This document shows, in pieces, positions 54,009 through 62,994 of a stretch of DNA of 64,000 nucleotides; positions within the stretch are counted from its first letter, which is position 1; each line of letters starts with the position of its first letter. Source of the stretch: Sphingorhabdus sp. EL138 (GTDB lineage Bacteria; Pseudomonadota; Alphaproteobacteria; Sphingomonadales; Sphingomonadaceae); contig NZ_CAMCWY010000011.1 of NCBI RefSeq assembly GCF_945882965.1, positions 23,397 to 87,396 on the forward strand. Reading direction: 5' to 3'. A program made the position numbers and the translations under genes. The notes below the pieces were generated by a model. That model did no database searches. It was not told the origin of the DNA and saw only the letters and a list, made by a program, of their open reading frames with translations.

Positions 54009-56669
54009 ATGACCCAATATGTATATCGGTTCGGTGGCGGTGTTTCGGATGGCGACGAAACCGTTCGCGGCAATAAAAACATTCTTGGCGGCAAGGGCGC
54101 GAATTTGGATGGCATGGCCTCGATTGGCCTGCCAGTCCCCCCGGGCTTCACGATTACGACCGAAATGTGCACGGCATATTATGCCAATGGCCAAAGCTTC
54201 CCTGACAGTGTCCGCGCCGAAGTCGCCAATGGCCTCGCGCATATTGAACAGGTAACGGGTAAATCCTTTGGCGATCCGGCCAATCCGTTGCTGGTGTCAG
54301 TGCGTTCGGGCGCCCGGGTGTCGATGCCGGGGATGATGGATACCGTTTTAAATCTGGGGCTGAATGACCAGACAGTCGAAGGGCTTGCCGCTTCGTCAGG
54401 CGACGCCCGCTTTGCATGGGATAGCTATCGCCGTTTCATCCAAATGTATGCCGATGTGGTGTTGGAACTGGACCATGGCGCGTTTGAAGAGGCGTTGGAA
54501 ATCGCCAAAGAAGATCGCGGATTCTATCTCGATACAGAGCTGTCTGCCGATGATTTGAAGGCTTTGGTTGCCGAATATAAGCGCCTTGTCGCCGCCGAAT
54601 GGGGCAAACCATTTCCGCAAGATGTGCACGACCAATTATGGGGTGCGGTCGGCGCGGTGTTTGGGTCATGGGAATCGGACCGGGCAAAAGTCTATCGCCG
54701 CCTGAATAATATTCCGGGCGACTGGGGCACGGCGGTCAACGTGCAGGCGATGGTCTTTGGCAATATGGGTGAAACGTCGGCGACAGGGGTTGCCTTCACC
54801 CGTGATCCGGCAACGGGCGAGAACGCCTTTTACGGCGAATATCTGATCAACGCGCAAGGTGAAGATGTTGTCGCAGGGATCCGCACCCCGCAATATCTGA
54901 CCAAGGCGGCCCGCGAACGCGCTGGCGCAAAGCCGCTGTCGATGGAAGAAGCCATGCCGACGGTATATGCTGAGTTGGCGCGCGTGTTTGAAATCCTGGA
55001 AACACATTATCGCGATATGCAGGATATTGAATTCACCGTTGAGCGGGAGAAATTGTGGATGCTGCAAACCCGTTCGGGCAAGCGCACCGCCAAGGCCGCC
55101 TTGAAAATCGCCGTCGATATGGCCCAAGCGGGGATGATTACAACGGATGAGGCTGTGCTGCGTGTGGACCCAATGGCGCTGGACCAGTTGCTGCACCCAA
55201 CGCTTGATCCGCAAGCGCCGCGCGATGTGCTGACCTCTGGCCTGCCTGCGTCGCCGGGTGCGGCATCAGGTGAGATCGTCTTTGATGCCGACACCGCCGA
55301 ACGCTTCAGCGCATTGGGCAAGGCGGTTATATTGGTGCGTATCGAAACCAGTCCTGAAGACATTCACGGCATGCATGCGGCCAAGGGCATATTGACCGCG
55401 CGCGGCGGCATGACCAGCCATGCGGCCGTTGTCGCACGTGGCATGGGACGACCTTGCGTATCAGGCGCAGGCAGCCTGCAAATCGATGCCACGGCCAAAG
55501 TCTTGCGCATCGCCGGGCGCACCTTAAAAGAGGGTGATATCATGACGCTGGATGGTTCAACTGGCGAAGTGATGGCGGGTGAAGTGCCGACAATCCAACC
55601 CGAATTGGTCGGCGATTTTGGGACGTTAATGGTCTGGGCCGATGCTGGCCGCCGGATGAAGGTCCGCGCCAATGCCGAAACCCCGTCCGACGCGCAAACG
55701 GCACGTGATTTTGGTGCAGAAGGCATTGGCCTGTGCCGGACAGAGCATATGTTCTTTGACGCCGCCCGCATTACCGCTGTGCGCCAAATGATCCTCGCGG
55801 ATGATGAAAAGGGCCGCCGCGTCGCGCTCGACAAATTATTGCCCGAACAGCGCAAGGATTTTGCCGCGATTTTTGAAGTCATGGCTGGCCTTCCCGTCAC
55901 CATCCGCTTGCTTGACCCGCCCTTGCATGAATTCCTGCCGCATCAGGAAAGCGAATTTGCCGAGGTTGCCGCAGCCGCCGGTGTTGGCGTTGAAGTGTTA
56001 AAACAACGTGCGTCGGAACTGCACGAATTTAACCCGATGCTTGGCCACCGTGGATGCCGCTTGGGCGTGACTTATCCCGAAATTTACGAGATGCAGGCGC
56101 GCGCGATATTTGAAGCTGCGTGCAGCCTTGCCGTTGCTCCTGTGCCCGAAATAATGATCCCGCTTGTTGGCACGCGCCGCGAACTGGAATTGATGAAGGA
56201 TGTCGTGGACAAGGCCGCCGAAGAGGTCTTTGCCGAACAGGGCAAGCGGATCGAATATCTCGTCGGCACGATGATAGAGCTGCCCCGCGCGGCGTTGATG
56301 GCCGATGAAATTGCCGAAGTCGGCAGCTTCTTTAGCTTTGGCACCAATGACCTGACGCAAACCACCTTGGGCGTTAGCCGCGATGACGCCGCACGCTTCC
56401 TGACGCATTATGTCGACAAGGGCATTTACGCCCGCGATCCGTTTGTCAGCCTTGATGTCGAGGGCGTTGGCCAATTGATAGAGATTGCCGTCCATAAGGG
56501 CCGCGCAACGCGTCCTGATATCAAATTGGGCATTTGCGGCGAACATGGCGGCGATCCGGCGTCGATCACGTTTTGCGAAAAGGTTGGCCTCGATTATGTC
56601 AGCGCCTCACCCTATCGCGTGCCCATCGCAAGGCTTGCGGCGGCGCAGGCGGCGTTTGCACGTCGGTAA
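54009..56669 (+). CDS. ppdK: Pyruvate, phosphate dikinase
   Basis: An 886-residue enzyme that interconverts pyruvate + ATP + phosphate and phosphoenolpyruvate + AMP + pyrophosphate. The N-terminal ATP-grasp part has FGGGVSDG, KNILGGKGANLDGMASIGLP and SVRSGARVSMPGMMDTVLNL; the swivelling phosphohistidine domain shows ILTARGGMTSHAAVVARGMG (catalytic His near residue 473); the PEP-binding C-terminal barrel has GEGIGLCRTEHMFF and ends GICGEHGGDPASITFCEKVG with the catalytic Cys. Full length, no defect. Such enzymes allow gluconeogenesis or glycolysis with pyrophosphate. Confidence 0.98.
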   Translation: MTQYVYRFGGGVSDGDETVRGNKNILGGKGANLDGMASIGLPVPPGFTITTEMCTAYYANGQSFPDSVRAEVANGLAHIEQVTGKSFGDPANPLLVSVRSGARVSMPGMMDTVLNLGLNDQTVEGLAASSGDARFAWDSYRRFIQMYADVVLELDHGAFEEALEIAKEDRGFYLDTELSADDLKALVAEYKRLVAAEWGKPFPQDVHDQLWGAVGAVFGSWESDRAKVYRRLNNIPGDWGTAVNVQAMVFGNMGETSATGVAFTRDPATGENAFYGEYLINAQGEDVVAGIRTPQYLTKAARERAGAKPLSMEEAMPTVYAELARVFEILETHYRDMQDIEFTVEREKLWMLQTRSGKRTAKAALKIAVDMAQAGMITTDEAVLRVDPMALDQLLHPTLDPQAPRDVLTSGLPASPGAASGEIVFDADTAERFSALGKAVILVRIETSPEDIHGMHAAKGILTARGGMTSHAAVVARGMGRPCVSGAGSLQIDATAKVLRIAGRTLKEGDIMTLDGSTGEVMAGEVPTIQPELVGDFGTLMVWADAGRRMKVRANAETPSDAQTARDFGAEGIGLCRTEHMFFDAARITAVRQMILADDEKGRRVALDKLLPEQRKDFAAIFEVMAGLPVTIRLLDPPLHEFLPHQESEFAEVAAAAGVGVEVLKQRASELHEFNPMLGHRGCRLGVTYPEIYEMQARAIFEAACSLAVAPVPEIMIPLVGTRRELELMKDVVDKAAEEVFAEQGKRIEYLVGTMIELPRAALMADEIAEVGSFFSFGTNDLTQTTLGVSRDDAARFLTHYVDKGIYARDPFVSLDVEGVGQLIEIAVHKGRATRPDIKLGICGEHGGDPASITFCEKVGLDYVSASPYRVPIARLAAAQAAFARR

Positions 56670-56705
56670 ACACGGTATTTAGGGTCAGGCGAGGGAGGAA
56701 GCCGT

Positions 56706-57281
56706 ATGAAAACTTGGCATCGATATGTCATTTGTGTCGCATTGGGCCTAATCGGCGGCGCGGCTTATGCCGTGCAGCAAGTGCGTGGCGGATTGAACGA
56801 TGGCGTCGTCGCCAACGGGCCATGGGAGACGGGAAAAAGCTTCGGCACATTGGATGCAAGCACGCTCACCCGCGCCAAGGTTGCCTTGTCCGGCCTGCTG
56901 GCCTTGCCCGCCAGAGAGGCGATGTATTTCACCGCACAAAATGACAGCGATGGCCGCGCGCTTGACGGGCGCTGCACCTATGACGTGCGCGGTGGCCAGC
57001 TTGATGGCCGCTGGTGGAGTGTGACTTTGTATGAAGGCGAAGGCTGGCTTGTGAAAAACGCCGCCAACCGCTGGTCCATCCCGGCCAGCGCGGTATCCCC
57101 GGACGCGCAAGGGCGGTGGTCGTTCACTGTGTCGCCAGAGGCGCAATCCGGCAGTTGGTTGCCAACAGGGTCAGTAGAGGCCTTTGACCTAACCTTGCGT
57201 CTTTATCACCCGTCGGCGGATATCATCAAAAGCCCCGAAACGGCGCAACTGCCGATTATCGACCGCAAGGGATGTGCATGA
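56706..57281 (+). CDS. DUF1214 domain protein, secreted or membrane-anchored
   Basis: A 191-residue protein with an N-terminal hydrophobic segment (YVICVALGLIGGAAYAV) that is a signal or anchor. The DUF1214 core includes EAMYFTAQNDSDGRALDGRC, WWSVTLYEGEGWLVKN and NRWSIPASAVSPDAQGRWSF. Usually DUF1214 and DUF1254 occur in one chain or as neighbours; here they are separate genes that overlap by 4 bases (ATGA), so they probably form one complex. Biochemical function not established. Confidence 0.82.
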   Translation: MKTWHRYVICVALGLIGGAAYAVQQVRGGLNDGVVANGPWETGKSFGTLDASTLTRAKVALSGLLALPAREAMYFTAQNDSDGRALDGRCTYDVRGGQLDGRWWSVTLYEGEGWLVKNAANRWSIPASAVSPDAQGRWSFTVSPEAQSGSWLPTGSVEAFDLTLRLYHPSADIIKSPETAQLPIIDRKGCA

Positions 57282-57799
57282 TGCGGCGCTGGATATTCCC
57301 AATATTGGCGGGCGGCCTTATTGCATTTGGGGCCTTTCAGGCGACCTTGCTGGCCACGCCTTACGCGCTGATGCAGGCCGCGTTGATGAAAGTCGGCAAG
57401 CAGGGGGCCGCGAACCAGTTTGCTTTTGCAGCCATGACGACGGCGGATAATCAGACGATCGTTAGGCCAAGCCCCGACCTTTCTTACTCTACCTGCGTCT
57501 TTGATGTGTCCAAAGGCCCCGTGCTGGTCGATGTGCAGCCAGTGCCGGGCCATTATTGGTCGGTGAGCATTTTTGATGCCCGTACCGATGTGGCCGCGGT
57601 GCGCAGCGACCGGGACACCAAAGGCAAAGCCGCACGGCTCGCGCTTGTGAAAGCGGGGCAGACAGCGCCCGCAGGTTATGAACCCGTGCGCGTCGGTTAT
57701 GACAGGGGATTAGTGCTCATTCGCATACTCGTCGCCCCGGCGAGCACCTTTCCAACCATCGATGCCATCCGCCGAAAATCATCCTGCAAGCAGGTTTGA
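57278..57799 (+). CDS. DUF1254 domain protein
   Basis: A protein of about 173 residues with a hydrophobic N-terminus (MMRRWIFPILAGGLIAFGAF; signal or anchor). The DUF1254 pattern is seen in NQTIVRPSPDLSYSTCVFDV and VPGHYWSVSIFDARTDVAAV. Its start overlaps the DUF1214 gene's stop; an ATG six bases upstream is also possible. Role unknown; paired with the previous gene. The gene ends 57 bases before tRNA-Arg. Confidence 0.82.
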   Translation: MMRRWIFPILAGGLIAFGAFQATLLATPYALMQAALMKVGKQGAANQFAFAAMTTADNQTIVRPSPDLSYSTCVFDVSKGPVLVDVQPVPGHYWSVSIFDARTDVAAVRSDRDTKGKAARLALVKAGQTAPAGYEPVRVGYDRGLVLIRILVAPASTFPTIDAIRRKSSCKQV

Positions 57800-57855
57800 A
57801 GGTCAAAATAGCTATTGCACATGCGGCCCGCCGTCCCTAATAGCGACGTTCCAGT

Positions 57856-57932
57856 GCACCCGTAGCTCAGCTGGATAGAGCATCAGACTACGAATCTGAG
57901 GGCCGGGCGTTCGAATCGCTCCGGGTGCACCA
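57856..57932 (+). tRNA. trnR: tRNA-Arg (anticodon ACG)
   Basis: Acceptor GCACCCG pairs with CGGGTGC, D arm GCTCAGCTGGATAGAGC, anticodon stem TCAGA/TCTGA around CTACGAA (anticodon ACG, read as ICG), T loop TTCGAAT, discriminator A and encoded CCA. A run of six T follows at once and may end transcription. Confidence 0.95.
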
Positions 57933-58353
57933 TTTTTTCAATGACTTGCAGAAAATATGGCTGTGGAGCCATTGAGTGCTTGATGCTCTAGGCATCATAT
58001 AGGCATCAGCCAATATGTTTTCGCGGGGTATTGGCATCGGGATGGAATTGCTAAAGCCCGGGGCTGGTTGGACCTGTGGTAGGTTCGATGCGACTCAAAG
58101 CAGGCTTGTTGCCGTAATTTCGGGAACCCAAGGGGAGGGGGGTAGGGCCGAGCGCTTGGTGATTGTCACGGGCTACCTTCGCACTAAATTTTTAGTTGCG
58201 AGACCCCACCGACGTGGCACCCTCCATTCTGGCAGATGGGAACCGCGCTTCCTTCTTACATATTATTTTGCACGTCCGGTCAGTCAGCTTTTGGGCCGGG
58301 AGCGGACGGGCAGCTTCAAAGGAGCAGTAATTAAAAGCTGCCAATCCGTAAAA
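57933..58353. other. Gene-free stretch downstream of tRNA-Arg, probable relic of an integrated element
   Basis: About 420 bases without a credible gene. It begins at a tRNA 3' end, a common integration point, and ends at a second tRNA-like 3' fragment (58354-58396). No integrase remnant was identified with confidence; ATGCTCTAGGCATCATATAG near 57980-58005 contains short GCATC repeats. Confidence 0.4.
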
Positions 58354-58396
58354 TTTAATCAGCGGGTCGCGGGTTCTAACCCAGCAGGGCTCACCA
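58354..58396 (+). other. 3' fragment of a tRNA gene
   Basis: TTTAATCAGCGGGTCGCGGG followed by TTCTAACCCAGC and AGGGCTCACCA reads as the anticodon 3' stem, variable loop, T arm and CCA end of a tRNA. The 5' half is missing and the T arm has substitutions (TTCTAAC). It shares AATCAGCGGGTCG and GGGTTC with the tRNA-Lys at 32024-32099. Probably a leftover attachment site. Confidence 0.55.
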
Positions 58397-58473
58397 TAGA
58401 TTAACAATTTAGCGTTGATTTGGTGAGTAGCGGTTAGCTTTAAATAACAACCTAAGTAACAGGTTACACTTTT

Positions 58474-58655
58474 TCATTTTAAAAGGTCTTCTAACGGGAA
58501 CAGCTTAGGCGCATTGGTATCAGTTTTCCTTGCCAGCCAATCTTCGTGGATCCGATCAAAACCGGCGGACAAGCAAGAGGCTTCGTCCATCTTTTCGATG
58601 ACGGCCCAGTCTTCTTGGCGCTTGATAAACGGTGCTATTCCGGCTGGTTGATGGC
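58474..58655 (-). pseudogene. C-terminal fragment of an unknown coding sequence
   Basis: A minus-strand frame free of stops ends at 58476 and reads like real protein (APFIKRQEDWAVIEKMDEA, then FDRIHEDWLARKTDT, ending KLFPLEDLLK). There is no proper start or ribosome site; to the left of its beginning, in a different frame, the aminotransferase gene stops (58664). It looks like the tail of a gene whose front was removed when the aminotransferase block arrived. The parent family was not recognised. Confidence 0.5.
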
Positions 58656-58663
58656 TGACCCCG

Positions 58664-59959
58664 TTAAAACTCCGTCGTGTTAGCGATCTGCCTGAGGGCC
58701 ACGGCTAAAGCGTTGACGTCCGCCATAGAATTGAACAGCCCCGGCGTCACCCTTACGCAGGCACCGCTGGCAAGGCCGGTGCGATGGACGGTGAATATCC
58801 CAAAACGGGCCAGCAGCGTGGCCGCAAGCGCCTTGTTCTGGGCCTCAGACGTGCGTCCGGCCAGGCGAAAAGAGGTGATCCCACCGTGCATCCGGGGATC
58901 ATCCGGCGTCAGCAGTTCTATGCCGGGCAGATCACGTAGCTGATTGACCCATCCGTTCCGCAAAGCCTTTAACCGCGCCGCTCTGGCCGAGGCACCTATC
59001 TTAGCTTGAAAATCCAGCGCCTCCGGCAGGGTAAGGGTAGCGGCAAAGTCGACGGTCCCGGTGTGGACCCGCGATCTGATCGAACCGGAACCAGGAGTTT
59101 CGTCGGCCATGTCGGGATCAATCGCCGACACGCGCCCCTCACGGATATAGGCAGCGCCCACACCCAGCGGTGCGCCCATCCATTTGTGCAGATTTATCCC
59201 GACAAAATCAGCTCCCAATCCTGCAAGATCGAACTCGACCTGCCCCAGGCTATGTGCGGCATCGACAATGACATCTATTCCGCGTTCCCGTGCCAGAACT
59301 GATATCTCGCGCACGGGTATCTTGAGCCCGGTCCGGTGGCTGATATGCGTCAGGAGAACCAGTTTGATATCGGGGTAGGTTTCAAACGCCTGGATATAGG
59401 CGTCGATGACATTCTGATAGGAGGCCGGCTCGGGCAAAGAGATCTTGATCGTTCGCGCACCGCGCCGGGCCATGCTCGCCTCAAGGCTTGCCTGCATGCT
59501 GTCATAATCGAGATCGGCATAAAGCGCGGCCTGCCCGGCCTTTATCCGGTTATAGCCGCCAATCAGCGCCTTCAGCGCCTCGGTGGCATTGCGGGTGAGC
59601 ACGATTTCTTCGCGTTCTACACCAAGGAAGGTGGCGAGGCGCGCATGCGCCTCACCCAAATCCGCGCCCATGCCGCGCCGGGCGTAGTAGCTGGTTTCCC
59701 GGTTCACCTTCGCTACACAATCCTGATAAGCGGCAAGAACGGGACGGGGCATCATACCCCAGTTCCCGTTCTCTAGCTGGATCACCGCGTCTGTCACATC
59801 ATATTGGGCGGCAATCTGCGCCCAATAAACCTCATCATTGGAAAGTCCCGCTCCCTTGATCGGAACAGAAGCCGGAGCAGCACGCAAGGCCGCCGTTGGG
59901 AGCATCGCTGCACCCGCCACCGCGCCTTGCAAAACTGTCCTTCTGTTCATCTTGGTCAT
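58664..59959 (-). CDS. Class V aminotransferase / isopenicillin-N-epimerase-like PLP enzyme with Tat-like leader
   Basis: A 431-residue fold-type I PLP enzyme. The N-terminus (NRRTVLQGAVAGAAMLPTAA, cut near AAPA) is a twin-arginine-like signal, so the enzyme is probably exported already folded with its cofactor. The PLP site is visible: VDAAHSLGQVEFDL with the Asp that contacts the pyridine nitrogen, and FVGINLHKWMGAPLGVG with the Schiff-base Lys. The nearest groups are CefD-like epimerases and cysteine-desulfurase relatives; the reaction is probably epimerisation or elimination on an amino acid or peptide. The gene follows a TonB receptor by 9 bases, so the two may be co-transcribed. Confidence 0.87.
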   Translation of the reverse strand: MTKMNRRTVLQGAVAGAAMLPTAALRAAPASVPIKGAGLSNDEVYWAQIAAQYDVTDAVIQLENGNWGMMPRPVLAAYQDCVAKVNRETSYYARRGMGADLGEAHARLATFLGVEREEIVLTRNATEALKALIGGYNRIKAGQAALYADLDYDSMQASLEASMARRGARTIKISLPEPASYQNVIDAYIQAFETYPDIKLVLLTHISHRTGLKIPVREISVLARERGIDVIVDAAHSLGQVEFDLAGLGADFVGINLHKWMGAPLGVGAAYIREGRVSAIDPDMADETPGSGSIRSRVHTGTVDFAATLTLPEALDFQAKIGASARAARLKALRNGWVNQLRDLPGIELLTPDDPRMHGGITSFRLAGRTSEAQNKALAATLLARFGIFTVHRTGLASGACVRVTPGLFNSMADVNALAVALRQIANTTEF

Positions 59960-59968
59960 TCAAGGTAT

Positions 59969-62356
59969 TCAGAACTTCACACCAAGACGAGCAAAATATT
60001 GCCCACCGTCAGTGTCATATGGTGCGTTGCGCGAATAGATCAGGCCGCGATTGGCTTGGAAGGTCGCTTCGTCGGGGTAGGTGTTGAACAGGTTTTCGGC
60101 ACCCACAACCAGATTCACATGCTTATTGATTTCATAGCCCACCGAGACATCGAACAACGCGGTGGCGCCAAATTTCTGGAAGATATCGCCCGTCGCATTG
60201 CCGCTGCTGTCGGTCCACGACCCGAAATAGCGGCCGTGCAGCGTGACGTCAAAGCCGGCAAGCTTATATCCCAATGTTGCCGTGGCATTGTTTTTTGGCA
60301 GGCGTTCTTGGAAAATGCGTCGCTGGGTATCGTTGCCAATCGTGGCACTGGTGCCGCCGGTAACCTTGGTCTCGTTGTAGTTATAGGCGATGCTTGTACT
60401 GAGCGTGCCTGGCCCGGCAGTGCCGCGATAGGCGAGCACGGCGTCGATACCGCGCGTACGAGTATTGAAATCATTGGTAAAATAACTGACGCCAGTAAAG
60501 CGGTCGGGGTTTGCAACCCCGCGCGGGACGGCAAAAGTCGCGGATTGACCAAAGCGGCGATCAACTTTGATCTCATACAAGTCGATACTGGCCGAAAAGC
60601 CGTTATCGCCCTGATAGGCAAGTCCGGCGGTGAAGCTTTCCGATTCTTCCGGGGTGAGCGGCTTGGCCCCGAGTAGCACCGCCAGCGGATCGCTTGGGGA
60701 GAGACGGCCGCGGTTGAACACCTGCAGGGTCACGGTATCCAGTCCCTGACTGGTGTTGGCGGTATTGAGCTGAGCCGGCGTGGGAGCGCGGAAGCCCGTC
60801 GAATATGTTGCCCGCAGAGCGAAGCCGTCCACCGGCTCAACTCGGCCTGAAAACTTGTAATTAAAGGTATCGCCGAACTCCGAATAGTCTTCGTAACGGG
60901 CAGCGGTACCGATTGTTAGGATTTCGATCGGCTGCCATTCGAGATCGAGATAGCCGGCATGACTGGTTTGATCAAACGTGCCTGCCTGAATTGGACTGAA
61001 ACCGGGAAAACCGTTGGAATTAGGTGCAAGCCCCTCTGCTGCCCCTGATCCAATGGCATAGGATGCAGGATCTCCCGCACCAACTTCGTATGTTTCCTTG
61101 CGCCGCTCGGCGCCGAAGGCGACGTTCAGCGGCTGATAACCGCCCACTTCAAGCCGGTACACGAAATCGGCGTTGAGGTTGAACTCGCTCTGTTCTAGCC
61201 GCCCGAGATAAAAGCTTGTCGGGCTTTTTGGACCAAGCGATGCATTGAGTGTTTCACTCATATTATAATCGATCAGGCTGCGACCAGTCGATGCGCTCAG
61301 GTCATAAGTGAGCGCGCCATCGCCAAAGCCACCGCGCAGCCCGCCAACAGCCTGCAGATCACTGAACTCGGTTCCAAACCGCGGCGTGAAGCCGGCGGGA
61401 TAAATGCTGACGAAGTTAAAGCCTGGAAAGGCGACTGTGCCCTTGAAGACGCTGCCCGTGGCGACCGGGTTGCGCCAGTTGAAGTCTGTCACCCCGTTGC
61501 CATCGGCTCCGGTACCAAAGGCATACAATTCGAGAGAATCGGACAGTTCATATTTCAAGTTAAAGGCACCGCGCAGGGTCTGCGTTTCCGGTTGCCCCCA
61601 TCGCTGGACCGGATTCGGTACGGCCAGATCCGGCCGGGCCGCCTGCAGGGCAATAGCATCGGGGCGCTGGCGGGTCCTGGAGGTCGCTGCCCCATCCGAA
61701 AATTCTGCAGTAACGGCAAGGCTGCCGCGATCGCCTAGCGCCACGCCGCCTTGCAGACCGGCCTTATAGGTGTCGCCATCATTTTTATAATATTGCGAAT
61801 ATTGACCGAACATCTGCAGGCCTGGCGTATCATCAAGAATGAAGTTGATCACCCCGGCGATGGCATCCGAACCATATTGTGCCGAAGCGCCGTCACGCAA
61901 CACTTCAACCTGCTTGATGGCAAGGCCGGGAATTGTGTTGAGGTCGGGTGCCTGCGCTCCGCGCGAGCCAAGCAAGGCGGAACGGTGATAGCGCTTGCCG
62001 TTCACCATAACCAACGTATGGTCTGGCGACAGACCTCGCAAGGTTGCCGGGCGGACAAAAGCCTGGCCGTCAGCTGCGGGCAGACGCTGGACATTGAAGG
62101 ATGGCAATTGCCGGGCGAGTACAGTCGTCAGATCGGACGAGACAACCGAATCGATCGCATCGGACGAAATGATGTCAACAGGAGCGGCGGTGTCAAACTG
62201 AGTGCGCCCGATATCGCGGGTTCCGGTCACGATAATCACCTCGCCAGCCGCACCCGGATCATTCGGAACCGCCGAGTTGGCAGCAGTCTGGGCGTACAGA
62301 GGTGCAGCGAATGCGGTATTGAGCGCGAATAGGGCGCAACCAGTAAGAAGCTTCAT
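59969..62356 (-). CDS. TonB-dependent outer-membrane receptor
   Basis: A 795-residue receptor with signal peptide (LLTGCALFALNTAFAAPLYA). The plug has GEVIIVTGTRDIGRTQFDTA, TLRGLSPDHTLVMVNGKRYH and VEVLRDGASAQYGSDAIAGV, a sub-type different from the receptors at 7289 and 44031. The barrel ends FARLGVKF. The PLP enzyme gene follows directly, and an Asp/Glu racemase-family gene with a substrate-binding protein lie upstream on the same strand, so an amino-acid-like or peptide ligand is plausible, by context only. Confidence 0.92.
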   Translation of the reverse strand: MKLLTGCALFALNTAFAAPLYAQTAANSAVPNDPGAAGEVIIVTGTRDIGRTQFDTAAPVDIISSDAIDSVVSSDLTTVLARQLPSFNVQRLPAADGQAFVRPATLRGLSPDHTLVMVNGKRYHRSALLGSRGAQAPDLNTIPGLAIKQVEVLRDGASAQYGSDAIAGVINFILDDTPGLQMFGQYSQYYKNDGDTYKAGLQGGVALGDRGSLAVTAEFSDGAATSRTRQRPDAIALQAARPDLAVPNPVQRWGQPETQTLRGAFNLKYELSDSLELYAFGTGADGNGVTDFNWRNPVATGSVFKGTVAFPGFNFVSIYPAGFTPRFGTEFSDLQAVGGLRGGFGDGALTYDLSASTGRSLIDYNMSETLNASLGPKSPTSFYLGRLEQSEFNLNADFVYRLEVGGYQPLNVAFGAERRKETYEVGAGDPASYAIGSGAAEGLAPNSNGFPGFSPIQAGTFDQTSHAGYLDLEWQPIEILTIGTAARYEDYSEFGDTFNYKFSGRVEPVDGFALRATYSTGFRAPTPAQLNTANTSQGLDTVTLQVFNRGRLSPSDPLAVLLGAKPLTPEESESFTAGLAYQGDNGFSASIDLYEIKVDRRFGQSATFAVPRGVANPDRFTGVSYFTNDFNTRTRGIDAVLAYRGTAGPGTLSTSIAYNYNETKVTGGTSATIGNDTQRRIFQERLPKNNATATLGYKLAGFDVTLHGRYFGSWTDSSGNATGDIFQKFGATALFDVSVGYEINKHVNLVVGAENLFNTYPDEATFQANRGLIYSRNAPYDTDGGQYFARLGVKF

Positions 62357-62757
62357 GATTTCACTTTCAAGAGTTGATTGAACATTGCACGTCTAGCTAG
62401 GATTGGACCATAACTGGCAGATGACCCCCCATGGACACTTTTGTTACAGCGCATAATTTATTTCGGCGAGCGCCATGCAAGAAGTCGGAAGCTCGCGCGA
62501 TCGGTCGAACTTCAATATGCATTGGCATTGAGCGAACTGCGCCCAAGTCACACCCACGTCACCTTAACTCGAGGGAGGTAGCGGGCGTGTCCACGGTATG
62601 AATATTATACTCTGAATGGCGGAAATTCCGGGCACAGCAGCACGGCTGCAAATGGGCGCGAAGCGGAACGGCGTGAATTGGGCCGAGAGCTGACAGGCCG
62701 CTTTCGTTTGTTTAAGCGAAGAAATGCGGCATTTGCAGGACATTTTCTAGATTGGGC
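62357..62757. other. Region without a supported gene
   Basis: About 400 bases between the TonB receptor start and a DUF1501-like remnant. No frame with coding character on either strand; part may be more decayed sequence of the same lost gene. Confidence 0.4.
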
Positions 62758-62901
62758 ATGCTGAAGACGTCACAGTTGTATGAAGGTCGCGATCTCAAAC
62801 CTACAATGCGGTTTGAACAATTTACGAGCGATGCGCTGGCACAGCACTTCGGTTTAGACCCTTTAAGGACAAAGGGGGTGTTATCTCCCGACTTTGCTTA
62901 G
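62758..62901 (+). pseudogene. C-terminal remnant resembling a DUF1501 protein
   Basis: A short plus-strand frame reads LYEGRDLKPTMRFEQFTSDA and then LAQHFGLDPLRTKGVLSPDF before its stop. This resembles, from memory, the C-terminal end of DUF1501 proteins (LYEGRDL.PT...), which are Tat-exported sulfatase-like proteins of about 400 residues. The N-terminal 90% is absent. The ATG at 62758 is probably just an internal Met. Identification rests on a short motif. Confidence 0.4.
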
Positions 62902-62994
62902 GGTTGCACGAGTTGAAATTTTCGGCACTTAGAAAACAACTTTAATAATTTAGGACATCTGCCGGATGTCAAATTTCCGGCCCGCTCAGGGCAT

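Noticed and set aside
58015..58404. A 129-codon frame ending over the tRNA fragment
   Set aside because: Its C-terminus (NQRVAGSNPAGLT) is the well-known spurious translation of tRNA sequence; the rest has no coding character.
59804..60676. A 290-codon plus-strand frame opposite the PLP enzyme and TonB receptor
   Set aside because: Antisense to two recognised genes, no ribosome site and no domain.
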